From positions 37,192 through 101,191 of the forward strand of contig NZ_JAPDNT010000012.1 of assembly GCF_025989185.1 (NCBI RefSeq): 64,000 nt of DNA, given 5' to 3'. The notes under the pieces are model-generated. The model worked only from the letters and a program-made list of their open reading frames with translations. It did no database searches and was not told where the DNA came from. The stretch is from Limobrevibacterium gyesilva (lineage in GTDB: Bacteria; Pseudomonadota; Alphaproteobacteria; Acetobacterales; Acetobacteraceae). This document shows positions 37,079 through 46,352 of the stretch, one piece after another (positions within the stretch are counted from its first letter, which is position 1; each line of letters opens with the position of its first letter). The position numbers were made by a program, and so were the translations under genes.

Positions 37079-38451
37079 CGCGTCGCCCCCTTCATGGAAG
37101 CCGGTGGTGGCGGTTGGTACGCCGCCGGCGGATTCGCCTGGTAGGGCGCGGGCGGGTTCGGCTGGGCCGGCTGGGCCGGCCGCGGCGCGGGCGTGCGGCC
37201 AAGGTCGTTCAGCGGCAGGAAGGGCACCACGCCCTTCAGCTTGTCATCGACGATGACGGTGGGGGTGTGGGTCAGGATGTCCTGCATCGTCTCGATATAC
37301 AGGCGCTGCATGGTCACGTCCTTGGCGACCTCGTAGGCCTTCAGCACGGAGAGGAAACGCTCGGCCTGGCCGCCGGCTTCGGCGATCGAGGTCTGGCGCG
37401 CGCCCTCCGCCTCGGCCACCAGCCGGGCCGCGTCGCCGCGGGCACGGGGAACGATGTCGTTGCGGTAGGACTCGGCCTCGTTGCGCATGCGGTCGGCGTC
37501 GGTGTTGGCGCGCTGCACGTCGCGGAAGCTGTCGATGACGGCCGCCGGCGGGTCCACCTTCTGCAGCTGCACCTGGGTGATCTCCACGCCCGACCCGTAC
37601 TGGTCGAGGATCGCCTGCACGCCCTTCAGCACGCCGGCCTCGATGCGGGCGCGGGCGTCGGTCAGCGCGGGCTGGATGGGGGTGCGGCCGATCACTTCGC
37701 GCATCACGCTCTCGGCGGCCGATTTCACCGTGTAGGCGGGGCCGCGGGTGTTGAACAGGAACGCGCCGGCATCGCGGATATGCCAGAACACCGCGAAGTT
37801 GATGTCGATGATGTTCTCATCGCCCGTCAGCATCAGGCTTTCCTCGGAGACGTCGCGGGTGGCCAACTCGCGGCCGCCGCCCTGCAACTGCCCGCGCAGA
37901 TCCGCGCCGCCGGAGCGGTAGCCGACCTCGACGCGGTTGACGCGGGTGACGGCGGGCTTCAGCACGCTCTCGACCGGCCAGGGCACGTGGTAGTTCAGGC
38001 CCGGCATGGTGGTGCGGTTGAAGGCGCCGAAGCGCAGCACCACGCCCTGCTCGTCCGGCTGCACGCGGTAGAAGCCGCTGGCGAGCCAGCCGCCGACCAG
38101 CACCAAGGCGATCAGCAGCGCGCCACGGCCACCGCCGAAGCCGCCGCCGCCGGGCCGGCCGCCGAAGCCGGGCGGCATCAGGCCGCGCACGAAGGTCTGG
38201 GCGCGGGCGATCAGGTCATCGAGGTCGGGCGGCGGACCGCCCATCGGGCCGCGCGGACCACCGCCCCACGGACCCTGCGGTCCGTTCGGCCGTCCGCCGC
38301 CGGGACGCTGGCCGCCGCCGCCGGGCACACCCCATGGCCCCTGCCCGCCGCCGCCAGAGCCGCCACCGGAGGATCCACCCTCGCTACCGCCCGAGCCACC
38401 GCCCGAACCACCACCCCTTGCGCCGCCGGGTCCGCCATTGTTCCAAGGCAT
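37075..38451 (-). CDS. hflK: FtsH protease activity modulator HflK
   Basis: Partner of HflC, 458 aa. The first 100 residues are extremely rich in Gly, Pro and Ser (GGGSGGGSGGSEGG and similar), a disordered cytoplasmic segment seen in HflK but longer here. A membrane helix (ALLIALVLVGGWLASGFY) is followed by the SPFH domain with VQPDEQGVVLRFGAF and PGLNYHVPWPVE. The C-terminus is Pro-rich. The ATG at 38451 begins MPWNNGGPGG, as in other HflK proteins; an upstream open stretch is not family-like. Confidence 0.95.
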   Translation of the reverse strand: MPWNNGGPGGARGGGSGGGSGGSEGGSSGGGSGGGGQGPWGVPGGGGQRPGGGRPNGPQGPWGGGPRGPMGGPPPDLDDLIARAQTFVRGLMPPGFGGRPGGGGFGGGRGALLIALVLVGGWLASGFYRVQPDEQGVVLRFGAFNRTTMPGLNYHVPWPVESVLKPAVTRVNRVEVGYRSGGADLRGQLQGGGRELATRDVSEESLMLTGDENIIDINFAVFWHIRDAGAFLFNTRGPAYTVKSAAESVMREVIGRTPIQPALTDARARIEAGVLKGVQAILDQYGSGVEITQVQLQKVDPPAAVIDSFRDVQRANTDADRMRNEAESYRNDIVPRARGDAARLVAEAEGARQTSIAEAGGQAERFLSVLKAYEVAKDVTMQRLYIETMQDILTHTPTVIVDDKLKGVVPFLPLNDLGRTPAPRPAQPAQPNPPAPYQANPPAAYQPPPPASMKGATR

Positions 38452-38600
38452 AAGGGTGGGCTGCTCCTGTGTCTTTGCTGACGCTCGGCCGGTTTGGCGA
38501 ACGGTTTGGTGGAATCGCCATTGGCATGGCGACATGAGACGCCATATCGCTCGTCATGGCAGGAATGCATATTGACCGGCTGAAGAAGGTTTTCAAGCGC

Positions 38601-39701
38601 ATGAGCGACCCGACCCCCAATAGTCTGCGCGAGGTGCTGCGCGCCGTCGCCGATCCTGCATCCGGCAAGGACATCGTGTCCGCCGGCCTGGTCGAGACGG
38701 TGCAGGCGAAGGACGGGCTGGTGCATGTGAGCCTGCTGACCGACCGCGCCCACGCCGAGGCAATGGAGCCGGTGTGCCGCGAGGTGGAGGCGCTGCTGGC
38801 GCGGCAGGCGGGGGTGAAGAACGCGACCGTCGTGCTGACCGCGCACAAGGCGCCGGCACCGGCCCCCCACCACAGAGCCGCCGCGCAGAAGCCCGCGCTG
38901 CTGCCGGATGTGCGGGCCATCGTCGCCGTCGCCTCCGGCAAGGGTGGGGTGGGCAAGTCCACTGCCGCGGTGAACCTGGCGGTGGCGCTGGCGCAGCAGG
39001 GTCTGCGCGTGGGCCTGCTGGACGCCGACATCTACGGGCCCAGCCTGCCGCGCATGCTCGGCCTGTCGCGCAAGCCCGAGGTGCGCGGCGAGACGATGAT
39101 CCCGCTGCCCGCGTGGGGCCTGAAGGCCATGTCCATCGGCTTCCTGGTCGAGGAAGAGACGCCGATGATCTGGCGCGGTCCGATGGTGATGGGCGCGCTG
39201 GAGCAGATGATGGGGCAGGTCGCCTGGGGCGCGCTCGACATCATGATCGTGGACATGCCGCCGGGCACCGGCGACGCGCAGCTGACGATGGCGCAGCGCG
39301 TGTCGCTGTCCGGCGCCGTGATCGTCTCCACGCCGCAGGATATCGCGCTGCTGGATGCGCGGCGCGGGGTGCGCATGTTCGAGCGCACGCGGGTGCCGGT
39401 GCTGGGCCTGATCGAGAACATGAGCTTCTTCTGCTGCCCCGCCTGCGGCCACCGCGCCGAAATCTTCGGCCATGGCGGCGCGCGCCGGGAGGCCGAGCGC
39501 CTCGGCACCGAATTCCTGGGCGAAGTGCCGCTGCTGCTGGACATCCGCACCGCGTCGGATGCCGGCACCCCGATCGTGGCCGCCGACCCCGACAGCCACG
39601 CCGCCCAGGCCTTCGCCGCCATCGCGCGGCGGCTGTGGACGAAGGTGGAGGCACAGCTCGGCGACAAGGCGACCGCCGCCCCGCGCATCGTGGTGAGCTG
39701 A
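38601..39701 (+). CDS. apbC: Mrp/ApbC-family Fe-S cluster carrier ATPase
   Basis: Cytoplasmic P-loop protein of 366 aa that carries and delivers Fe-S clusters. The N-terminal MIP18-like domain (LREVLRAVADPASGKDIVSAG) is followed by the deviant Walker A SGKGGVGKST near 112-121, then LLDADIYGPSLPRMLG, DMPPGTGDAQLT, and the CxxC of the dimer cluster site in FFCCPACG near 280. The ATG at 38601 follows AAGG; a 15-residue longer start at 38556 has no ribosome site. It supplies the sort of clusters needed by IlvD, FumA and QueG encoded in this window. Confidence 0.93.
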   Translation: MSDPTPNSLREVLRAVADPASGKDIVSAGLVETVQAKDGLVHVSLLTDRAHAEAMEPVCREVEALLARQAGVKNATVVLTAHKAPAPAPHHRAAAQKPALLPDVRAIVAVASGKGGVGKSTAAVNLAVALAQQGLRVGLLDADIYGPSLPRMLGLSRKPEVRGETMIPLPAWGLKAMSIGFLVEEETPMIWRGPMVMGALEQMMGQVAWGALDIMIVDMPPGTGDAQLTMAQRVSLSGAVIVSTPQDIALLDARRGVRMFERTRVPVLGLIENMSFFCCPACGHRAEIFGHGGARREAERLGTEFLGEVPLLLDIRTASDAGTPIVAADPDSHAAQAFAAIARRLWTKVEAQLGDKATAAPRIVVS

Positions 39702-39720
39702 AACCGGAACGGCCCGCGGT

Positions 39721-40605
39721 TCAGGCCGGCAGCGCCGCCGCGGTCTCGGCCGCCGTGGGCATGCTGCCCTGGGTGCCCTTGCGAGTGCAGCACAGCGCCG
39801 CCGCCACGTTGGCACGGCGCAACGCCGGCTGCAGCGCCATCCCGCGATCCAACGCCGCCGTCAGCACGCCGGTGAAGCAGTCGCCGGCGCCGGTGGTGTC
39901 CACCGCCGTCACGCCATGGGCCGGCAGGTGCAGCCGGCCGGTGCGCGTCGCCGCCTCCAGCCCCGCCTCGCCCAGCGTCACCACCACGTCGACGCCCAGC
40001 GCCGCGTGCAGGCCGCCGGCGCCGTCGGACACGCCGAGATGGCCGGCCAGCCACGCCGCCTCGTGCTCGTTCACCACCAGCACGTCCAGCGCCTTCAGCG
40101 CGTCGGGCGCGAGCGGGCCGGGCGGGGCCAGGTTCAGCACGATGCGGGCGCCGCGCGCCCGGGCGCGGCGGATCAGGGCCTCGATCTCCGCCGGATCGGT
40201 TTCGCGCTGGAGCAGCACGGTCGTGCCCGGCCCCAGCAGCGCGTCATCGATCTGCGCCTGGCGCGCCGCCAGGTTGGCGCCGCTGGCCACGGCGATGAGA
40301 TTGCGCCCGGCCTGGTCCACGCAGATGGCGGCACAGCCGGTGGCGGTATCGGCCTGGATCACGCGGCTGACGTCCACGCCGGTACGGCGCAGCAGCACCA
40401 GCGCGTCCTCGGCCAGGGCGTCGCGGCCGACGGCGCCCGCGAACACCACCTGCGCGCCGTCGCGCGCCGCCGCCACCGCCTGGTTGGCGCCCTTGCCGCC
40501 GGGCTCGATGTGCATGTGCGGGCCGAGCACGGTCTGACCGGCGACCGGCAGCTGCGGCAGGGGAAAGATCAGGTCGAGATTGATCGAGCCGAAACAGACG
40601 ATCAT
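39721..40605 (-). CDS. rbsK: Ribokinase (PfkB family)
   Basis: Sugar kinase of 294 aa. It has the N-terminal [13 protein letters not shown], the substrate motif [14 protein letters not shown] near 36-48, [17 protein letters not shown], and the catalytic motif [11 protein letters not shown] with the base Asp near 242. These match ribokinase better than fructokinase or adenosine kinase. No ribose transporter is adjacent. The ATG at 40605 overlaps the thyX stop by four bases, so it is translated with thyX. Confidence 0.88.
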   Translation of the reverse strand: MIVCFGSINLDLIFPLPQLPVAGQTVLGPHMHIEPGGKGANQAVAAARDGAQVVFAGAVGRDALAEDALVLLRRTGVDVSRVIQADTATGCAAICVDQAGRNLIAVASGANLAARQAQIDDALLGPGTTVLLQRETDPAEIEALIRRARARGARIVLNLAPPGPLAPDALKALDVLVVNEHEAAWLAGHLGVSDGAGGLHAALGVDVVVTLGEAGLEAATRTGRLHLPAHGVTAVDTTGAGDCFTGVLTAALDRGMALQPALRRANVAAALCCTRKGTQGSMPTAAETAAALPA

Positions 40606-41540
40606 GCCGCCCGGCCCAGGGCCGCCATCATCTCGGCCCATTCCCGCTTGGACAATCCGCTGTCCTTCTGCTCCACCGCCTCGCCGGCCAGCAGGCGCTT
40701 CAGCACCGCCAGCATCGGCGCGGAGAAGGTGACGGCCCCCAGCCGGTAGTCGCGGAACGCGGCGTAGGCGGCGGGCACCCAGGCTTTCACCGTCTCCAGC
40801 ATCGGCGCGGCATAGGCGCGGATCTCGTACTGGGCATGGGCGTCGGCGCGCAGCGACAGGAAGTGCAGCAGGTTGTGCAGGTCGATCTTCCAGTACCACT
40901 GCGTATAGGTGTTGAGCGTCAGGTTCATGCGCGCCAACTCGCGCGCCAGGCCCTGGCGGCCGGGGTCGATCGGCTGGCCGTCCGGCCCCTCGTTCAGCAT
41001 GGCCACGTAGTTGTCGTGGGTGCGGGCGGCGTCGGCGCGCAGCAGGTCCAGCACGTCGGCGGCCTCCTGCCCGGTCAGAACCGCGCCGCGGCCCTGGCGG
41101 TTGGACGCGGACTGGGCTGCCAGATGCTCCGGGGCCGGGATGTAGAACTCCCGGTCCAGGATGGAATAGCGGGCGGAATACTCGTTCACGTTGGCGGTGC
41201 GGTGGCGGATCCACTGCCGCGCCACGAAGATCGGCAGCTTCACGTGGTACTTGATCTCGCACATCTCGAACGGCGTGCTGTGGCGATGGCGCATGAGGTA
41301 GCGGATCAGCCCGGCGTCTTCCGAGACCCGCTTCGTGCCGCGGCCATAGGAGACCCGCGCCGCCTGCACGATGGCGGCGTCGTCGCCCATGTAGTCGATG
41401 ACCCGGACGAAGCCGTGGTCGAGCACCGGCAGGGCCTGGTACAGCAGTTCCTCCAGCGCCGGCACGGTGGCCCGCCGCGTGGCGGCGGTGCTGGCGCGGC
41501 TGGCCTCGATGTCCGCCAGCTGGTCGTCGGTCAGGCTCAT
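40602..41540 (-). CDS. thyX: FAD-dependent thymidylate synthase ThyX
   Basis: Enzyme of 312 aa that makes dTMP from dUMP using FAD and methylenetetrahydrofolate. The ThyX motif RHRxxSxNExSxRY appears as [14 protein letters not shown] at 112-125, with Ala for the first Ser. [20 protein letters not shown] just before it and [21 protein letters not shown] are also typical (the latter split as [17 protein letters not shown]). It is longer than the usual 220-250 aa because of a C-terminal extension. The ATG at 41540 follows AAGGGA. Confidence 0.95.
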   Translation of the reverse strand: MSLTDDQLADIEASRASTAATRRATVPALEELLYQALPVLDHGFVRVIDYMGDDAAIVQAARVSYGRGTKRVSEDAGLIRYLMRHRHSTPFEMCEIKYHVKLPIFVARQWIRHRTANVNEYSARYSILDREFYIPAPEHLAAQSASNRQGRGAVLTGQEAADVLDLLRADAARTHDNYVAMLNEGPDGQPIDPGRQGLARELARMNLTLNTYTQWYWKIDLHNLLHFLSLRADAHAQYEIRAYAAPMLETVKAWVPAAYAAFRDYRLGAVTFSAPMLAVLKRLLAGEAVEQKDSGLSKREWAEMMAALGRAA

Positions 41541-41584
41541 GCACAAGTCCCTTTGAAGTCGGCGTCGGGGATGCCTATATTCCC

Positions 41585-41865
41585 GGTGCCGGCTTGCCGG
41601 CTATGGCGATAAACGATGCGTGGAATAAGCGTTGTGGACCCGGGGGCAGTGCCCGGCGCCTCCACCAATACTCCGGCGTGCCGGAGTCGCGGGGGCGAAA
41701 CAGGCTCGACACGCGTGGTAAAGACCCATCTTTTGCTCGGCATGGTTCCGCCGTTATCGGGCCGTATCACAAGTGCCAACGATAACAACGTGGTGCTCGC
41801 TGCCGCTGCATAAGCGGTAAGCGCGGTTCGAGGGGGCACCGGGCAACAGAAGCCCCCTCACTGCT
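41585..41865 (+). ncRNA. ssrA: Transfer-messenger RNA, circularly permuted two-piece form
   Basis: The acceptor piece comes first: a T-arm-like GACCCGGGGGCAGTGCCCGG and the 3' acceptor strand CGCCTCC followed by ACCA, with CCA at 41665-41667. A short spacer contains the hairpin CTCCGGC/GCCGGAG. The coding piece starts at 41691 with GGGGGCG, which pairs fully with the acceptor strand, then AAACAGGCTCGACACG. The tag frame is at 41775-41813: resume codon GCC and peptide ANDNNVVLAAAA before TAA. Acceptor 3' part before 5' part is the alphaproteobacterial permutation. The outer 5' and 3' limits are approximate. A GAGGGGGC/GCCCCCTC stem lies at 41830-41859. Confidence 0.93.
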
Positions 41866-41868
41866 TGA

Positions 41869-41943
41869 GCGCCTCTTGGCGCGAACCTCCCGTCGTTCCG
41901 GCTTTGCCGGAACAACGCCGATGCGCGCCTATCGGCGCATCGG
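41869..41943. repeat. Three consecutive hairpins between ssrA and sspB
   Basis: Three perfect stems stand in a row: GCGCC/GGCGC at 41869-41882, GTTCCGGC/GCCGGAAC with a TTT loop at 41895-41913, and CCGATGCGC/GCGCATCGG at 41918-41943. They probably end ssrA transcription or protect the precursor 3' end. No T-tract follows. They could also belong to a dispersed palindromic repeat family. Confidence 0.6.
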
Positions 41944-42056
41944 GGCACGAATGCGATGCTTGCCGTGTCGCACTCTCATGCCGCTCCCTCCTTCCCCCAC
42001 TCTTTCCCCATCGCCCCCCAAGCGCTATGGGGACGCCATCATGCGCGAGGCCACCG

Positions 42057-42608
42057 ATGGAAGATGACACGCAGCAGGGCCCCGAGAGCCTTTTGCCGTA
42101 CGACGAATGGACCGAAGAAGCGCTGCGCCACGTGATGGTGCGCGCCCTGGAGTACGCGGCCGCCAACGGCCTGCCGGGTGAGCATCATTTCTACGTCACC
42201 TTTCGCACCGACCATCCCGGCGTATCCATCCCGGCGCGGCTGAAGGCCCAGTACCCGCAGGAAATGACCATCGTCCTGCAGCACCAGTTCTGGGACCTGA
42301 TGGTGGACGAGGCCGCGGGGCTCATGAACGTGGGCCTGTCCTTCGGGGGCGTGCCGTCCACCCTGCGCATCCCGCTGAAGGCCATCACCGCCTTCGCCGA
42401 CCCCTATGTGCGCCACGGCATGCGCTTCCGCAGCGACCTGGGTCCGACGGCCGCCAATGCGGCGCCCGAGGCGCCGCCGGCGCCGGAACCGGAAGCCGAG
42501 CCCGAAGCACCGCCGCCGCAGGAGCCGCAGGCCGAGGCGCCGCAGCCCGAAACCCCGCAAGTGGTGAGCCTGGACGCTTTCCGCCGCCGTACCCCGCCCA
42601 AGGAATAA
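42057..42608 (+). CDS. sspB: ClpXP adaptor SspB (alphaproteobacterial type)
   Basis: Adaptor of 183 aa that binds the tmRNA tag and hands tagged proteins to ClpXP. The substrate-binding domain has [39 protein letters not shown] and [20 protein letters not shown] long flexible linker rich in Pro, Glu and Ala (about 130-170) leads to the terminal [10 protein letters not shown], which probably acts as the ClpX-binding tail. The frame is open upstream, but the ATG at 42057 gives the family start. It is next to ssrA and 11 bases before fumA. Confidence 0.93.
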   Translation: MEDDTQQGPESLLPYDEWTEEALRHVMVRALEYAAANGLPGEHHFYVTFRTDHPGVSIPARLKAQYPQEMTIVLQHQFWDLMVDEAAGLMNVGLSFGGVPSTLRIPLKAITAFADPYVRHGMRFRSDLGPTAANAAPEAPPAPEPEAEPEAPPPQEPQAEAPQPETPQVVSLDAFRRRTPPKE

Positions 42609-42619
42609 AGGTCCGCCCG

Positions 42620-44266
42620 ATGAACGCACCGATGCCGAGGCCGTCGAATTTCCAGTACGCGCCGATGTTCCCGCTGGGCGCCGATCCCACCCCGTGGAAG
42701 AAGCTCGACATCGAGGGCGTGTCCACGGCGGTCTGCGACGGGCGCAGCGTGCTGAAGATCGAGCCTCAGGTGCTGAGCGAACTGGCGTTCCAGGCGTTCC
42801 ACGACGTCTCGCATCTGCTGCGCCCCGGCCATCTGGCGCAGCTCCGCAAGATCCTCGACGACCCCGAGGCCTCGGCCAACGACCGGTTCGTGGCGCTCGA
42901 CCTGCTGAAGAACGCCAACATCGCCGCCGGCGGCGTGCTGCCGATGTGCCAGGACACCGGCACCGCCATCGTGCTCGGCAAGAAGGGCCAGCGCGTGTGG
43001 GTCGAAGGCGACGAGGAGGAGGCCCTCTCCTTCGGCGTGCACCGCACCTACACCGAGACCAACCTGCGCTATTCGCAGATGGCGCCGCTGTCGATGTTCG
43101 AGGAAGTGAACACCGGCAACAACCTGCCGGTGCAGTTCGACATCTACGCCAGCCCCGGCGACCACCACGCCGACGAGTTCCACCTGATGTTCGTCGCCAA
43201 GGGCGGCGGCTCGGCCAACAAGACGTTCCTGTTCCAGGAAACCCGCGCCATCCTGACGCCCGAGAAACTGGTGAAGTTCCTCGAGACGAAGATGAAGACG
43301 CTGGGCACATCGGCCTGCCCGCCCTACCACCTCGCCATCGTCATCGGCGGCACCAGCGCCGAGACGACGCTGAAGACGGTGAAGCTGGCCTCGACCAAAT
43401 GGCTCGACCAGCTGCCGACCGCCGGCAGCAAGGCCGGGCACGCCTTCCGCGACCTGGAAATGGAGCAGAAGGTGCTGGAACTGAGCCGCAACATGGGCAT
43501 CGGCGCGCAGTTCGGCGGCAAGTATTTCTGCCACGACGTGCGGGTGATCCGCCTGGCCCGTCACGGCGCCAGCCTGCCCGTGGGCATCGGCGTGTCCTGC
43601 AGCGCCGACCGCCAGATCAAGGCGAAGATCACGCCGGACGGTGTGTTCCTGGAGCAGCTCGAGACCGATCCGCACAAATACCTGCCGGAAGCGACCGACG
43701 ACATCCTCGGCGGCGAGGTCGTCAACATCGACCTGAACCGGCCGATGGAGGAGATTCGCAAGCAGCTTTCCGCCTGTCCGGTGAAGACCCGGCTGTCGCT
43801 GACCGGCACGATGGTGGTGGCGCGCGACATCGCGCATGCCAAGCTGAAAGAGCGGCTGGACGCCGGCGGCGGGCTGCCGGACTACATCAAGAATCATCCG
43901 GTGTACTACGCGGGCCCGGCCAAGACGCCGCAGGGCTACGCCACCGGCAGCTTCGGCCCGACCACGGCCGGGCGCATGGACAGCTATGTCGCCGATTTCC
44001 AGAAGGCCGGCGGATCGTTCGTGATGCTGGCCAAGGGCAACCGCTCCAAGGCGGTGAAGGACGCCTGTAAGACCCATGGCGGCTTCTATCTCGGCAGCGT
44101 CGGCGGCCCGGCAGCGCGGCTGGCGCAGGACTGCATCCGCAAGGTCGAGGTGCTGGAATATCCGGAACTCGGCATGGAAGCGGTGTGGCGCATCGAGGTG
44201 GAGAACTTCCCCGCCTTCATCGTGATCGACGATAAGGGCAACGACTTCTACGACGGGATGGAGTGA
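42620..44266 (+). CDS. fumA: Fumarate hydratase, class I (4Fe-4S)
   Basis: Homodimer-type fumarase of 548 aa that interconverts fumarate and malate in the TCA cycle. Probable cluster ligands are Cys110 (PMCQDTG), Cys near 233 (SACPPYH) and Cys near 326 (VSCSADRQ), with spacing like known class I enzymes. [13 protein letters not shown] and [14 protein letters not shown] are family motifs. The cluster is oxygen-sensitive in this class. The C-terminal codons GNDFYDGME and stop are duplicated 95 bases downstream. It lies between sspB and a VOC gene. Confidence 0.95.
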   Translation: MNAPMPRPSNFQYAPMFPLGADPTPWKKLDIEGVSTAVCDGRSVLKIEPQVLSELAFQAFHDVSHLLRPGHLAQLRKILDDPEASANDRFVALDLLKNANIAAGGVLPMCQDTGTAIVLGKKGQRVWVEGDEEEALSFGVHRTYTETNLRYSQMAPLSMFEEVNTGNNLPVQFDIYASPGDHHADEFHLMFVAKGGGSANKTFLFQETRAILTPEKLVKFLETKMKTLGTSACPPYHLAIVIGGTSAETTLKTVKLASTKWLDQLPTAGSKAGHAFRDLEMEQKVLELSRNMGIGAQFGGKYFCHDVRVIRLARHGASLPVGIGVSCSADRQIKAKITPDGVFLEQLETDPHKYLPEATDDILGGEVVNIDLNRPMEEIRKQLSACPVKTRLSLTGTMVVARDIAHAKLKERLDAGGGLPDYIKNHPVYYAGPAKTPQGYATGSFGPTTAGRMDSYVADFQKAGGSFVMLAKGNRSKAVKDACKTHGGFYLGSVGGPAARLAQDCIRKVEVLEYPELGMEAVWRIEVENFPAFIVIDDKGNDFYDGME

Positions 44267-44362
44267 TCACCATGGTGCGTCGTTGCCCTTCGCTTCGCAT
44301 GGCGTCGCTGGACCTGCGGTCCAGCTATGCCGGCAACGACTTCTACGACGGGATGGAGTGAT
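44237..44362 (+). repeat. 31-bp direct repeat around a 64-bp insert at the fumA/VOC junction
   Basis: The 31 bases at 44237-44267, encoding the last codons and stop of fumA, recur identically at 44332-44362. Between them is a unique 64-base segment containing a perfect 8-bp hairpin (GCTGGACC/GGTCCAGC, 44307-44325). The second copy supplies the GGATGGAG ribosome site and TGATG start context of the VOC gene, so the duplication kept the downstream start intact. Confidence 0.9.
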
Positions 44363-44756
44363 GCGCTTCACCGTTGACCGCCTCGACCATCTGGTTCTCA
44401 CCTGTGCGGACATCGAGCGCACCGCGAGCTGGTATCAGCGCGTGCTGGGAATGGAGCGCGAGGCGTTCGGCGAGCAGAAGCGCACCGCGCTGAAATTCGG
44501 CGGCCAGAAGCTGAACCTTCACCAGTCCGGCCGGGAGTTCAAGCCGCACGCCGCCGCCGCTGCCCCAGGCACGCAGGATCTGTGCTTCATCACCGCCGTG
44601 CCGTCGCAGGACGTGGTGCGGCACCTGCGGGAATGCGGGCTCACCGTCGAGGAAGGCCCGGTGCCGAAGACAGGCGCGCTGGGGCCGATGACCTCGGTCT
44701 ATTGCCGCGACCCCGACGGCAACCTGATCGAGATCGCCTCCTACCTGGCCGGTTGA
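44361..44756 (+). CDS. VOC-family (glyoxalase/bleomycin-resistance fold) protein
   Basis: Small metalloenzyme-fold protein of 131 aa. It starts RLDHLVLTCADIERTASWYQ and has LKFGGQKLNLHQSG, FITAVPSQDVV and VYCRDPDGNLIEIASYL, all typical of virulence protein-like VOC members. Likely metal ligands are His in LDHLVL, His in LNLHQ and Glu in LIEIAS. The substrate is unknown. The ATG at 44361 lies at the end of the second copy of the 31-bp repeat, with GGATGGAG upstream. It ends five bases before the VUT transporter gene. Confidence 0.88.
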   Translation: MRFTVDRLDHLVLTCADIERTASWYQRVLGMEREAFGEQKRTALKFGGQKLNLHQSGREFKPHAAAAAPGTQDLCFITAVPSQDVVRHLRECGLTVEEGPVPKTGALGPMTSVYCRDPDGNLIEIASYLAG

Positions 44757-44760
44757 GTCG

Positions 44761-45303
44761 ATGCACATTTCGAAACGGTCCGGACTCGCCGGGTTTCTCG
44801 CCTTCCTGGCCTGCATTCCAACCGCCAACTGGATGATCGGCCATGTCGGCACGGTCTGCGTGCCGCACGGACCGTGCCTGATCCCCGTGGCGCCCGGCCT
44901 GATGGCGCCGTCCGGCGTGCTGATGGTCGGATTCGCGCTGGTGTTCCGCGACATCGTGCAGCGCCTGCTCGGGCGGAGCTGGGCGTTGGTGGCGGTGCTG
45001 GTCGGCACGGCCCTGTCCGTGCTGGTGGCCGAGGGCAGCCTGGTGCTGGCGTCGGGCGTGGCCTTCCTGCTCAGCGAGCTGGCCGATTTCGCGGTCTATA
45101 CGCCGCTGCAACGGCGCGGGCTGATCCTGGCGGTGCTGGCCTCGTCGCTGGCCGGGCTGGTGGTCGATTCCGTGCTGTTCCTCAGCCTCGCCTTCGGCAG
45201 CCTCGATTTCCTCGCCGGCCAGATCATGGGCAAGGTATGGGCCGTGCTGGCCAGCATTCCGCTGGTGCACGCCGTTCGCCGGCTGGTGCCCGCCCCCGCG
45301 TGA
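44761..45303 (+). CDS. VUT-family membrane protein, probable queuosine-precursor transporter
   Basis: Membrane protein of 180 aa with five or six helices, of the VUT/YhhQ family that imports queuosine precursors such as preQ0 and preQ1. The region [20 protein letters not shown] and [16 protein letters not shown] (with the conserved acidic ELAD) are typical. [17 protein letters not shown] closes the protein. It is immediately followed by queA with a GTGA overlap, which supports the assignment. The cell could thus both make and salvage the base. Confidence 0.85.
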   Translation: MHISKRSGLAGFLAFLACIPTANWMIGHVGTVCVPHGPCLIPVAPGLMAPSGVLMVGFALVFRDIVQRLLGRSWALVAVLVGTALSVLVAEGSLVLASGVAFLLSELADFAVYTPLQRRGLILAVLASSLAGLVVDSVLFLSLAFGSLDFLAGQIMGKVWAVLASIPLVHAVRRLVPAPA

Positions 45304-46352
45304 CCACGCCCGAGCTTCGCGCCAGCGACTACGACTTCGCGCTGCCGCCCGACCGCATCGCCCAGCATCCCGCCCGCCCGCGCGACGCCGCGCGGCTGCT
45401 GCACGTGATGCGCGACGCGGTGGCCGACCGCGTCGTGCGCGACCTGCCGTCGCTGCTGCGCAAGGGCGACGTGCTGGTCGCCAACGACACGCGCGTGATC
45501 CCGGCGCAATTGGCGGCACGGCGTGGGGCCGCGCGCATCAGCATCACGCTGGACCGCCCGCGCGCCGACGGCGCCTGGCACGCGCTGGCCCGCAATGCGC
45601 GACGCCTGCGCCCGGGCGACACGCTGCGCTTCGACGGCGCCGAGGACCTGGTGGCCACGGTGCGCGAGCGCGACGCCGATGGCGGCGTGGCGCTGGATTT
45701 CAACCTGCACGACCACGCCTTCACCGAGGCGCTGCACCGCGCCGGCGCCCTGGCGCTGCCGCCCTATATCGCGCGCTCGGCCGGCCCCTCCATCGAGGAC
45801 GCGGCCGACTACCAGACCGTGTTCGCGCGCGCGGAGGGCGCCGTCGCCGCCCCCACCGCCGGGCTGCATTTCACGCCTTCTCTGCTCGCGGCCCTCGACG
45901 ATGCGGGCATCCTGCGCGTCACCGTCACGCTGCATGTCGGCGCCGGCACCTTCCTGCCGATGCGCCACGACGACGTCAGCCAGCACCGCATCCATTCCGA
46001 GCGCGGCGAGGTCACGCCGCAGGCAGCCGCCGCGATCAACGCCGCCCGCACCAACGGCGGCCGCATCGTCGCCGTCGGCACCACCAGCCTGCGCCTGCTG
46101 GAAACCGCCGCGGACGACGCCGGCCGCATCCGTCCCTTCGCCGGCGACACCGACCTGTTCATCCTGCCCGGCCACGCATTCCGCAGCGCCGACCTGCTGA
46201 TGACCAATTTCCACCTGCCGCGCTCGACATTGTTCATGCTGGTCTGCGCCTTCGCGGGCACAGAGCGCATGCGCGCCGCTTACGCCCATGCCATCGAGAA
46301 CGGCTACCGCTTCTATTCCTACGGCGACGCCACCCTGCTGGAACGCGCATGA
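45300..46352 (+). CDS. queA: S-adenosylmethionine:tRNA ribosyltransferase-isomerase
   Basis: Enzyme of 350 aa (E. coli 356) that moves the ribosyl part of SAM onto preQ1 in tRNA, giving epoxyqueuosine. Motifs are [54 protein letters not shown] and [15 protein letters not shown]. The start is a GTG overlapping the transporter stop (GTGA). Its stop overlaps tgt by four bases. It is the third step of queuosine formation in this operon. Confidence 0.96.
   Translation: MTTPELRASDYDFALPPDRIAQHPARPRDAARLLHVMRDAVADRVVRDLPSLLRKGDVLVANDTRVIPAQLAARRGAARISITLDRPRADGAWHALARNARRLRPGDTLRFDGAEDLVATVRERDADGGVALDFNLHDHAFTEALHRAGALALPPYIARSAGPSIEDAADYQTVFARAEGAVAAPTAGLHFTPSLLAALDDAGILRVTVTLHVGAGTFLPMRHDDVSQHRIHSERGEVTPQAAAAINAARTNGGRIVAVGTTSLRLLETAADDAGRIRPFAGDTDLFILPGHAFRSADLLMTNFHLPRSTLFMLVCAFAGTERMRAAYAHAIENGYRFYSYGDATLLERA

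Noticed and set aside
41616..41813. 65-codon frame ending in the tmRNA tag
   Set aside because: It runs through the permuted tmRNA; only the resume codon and tag part are translated, on stalled ribosomes.
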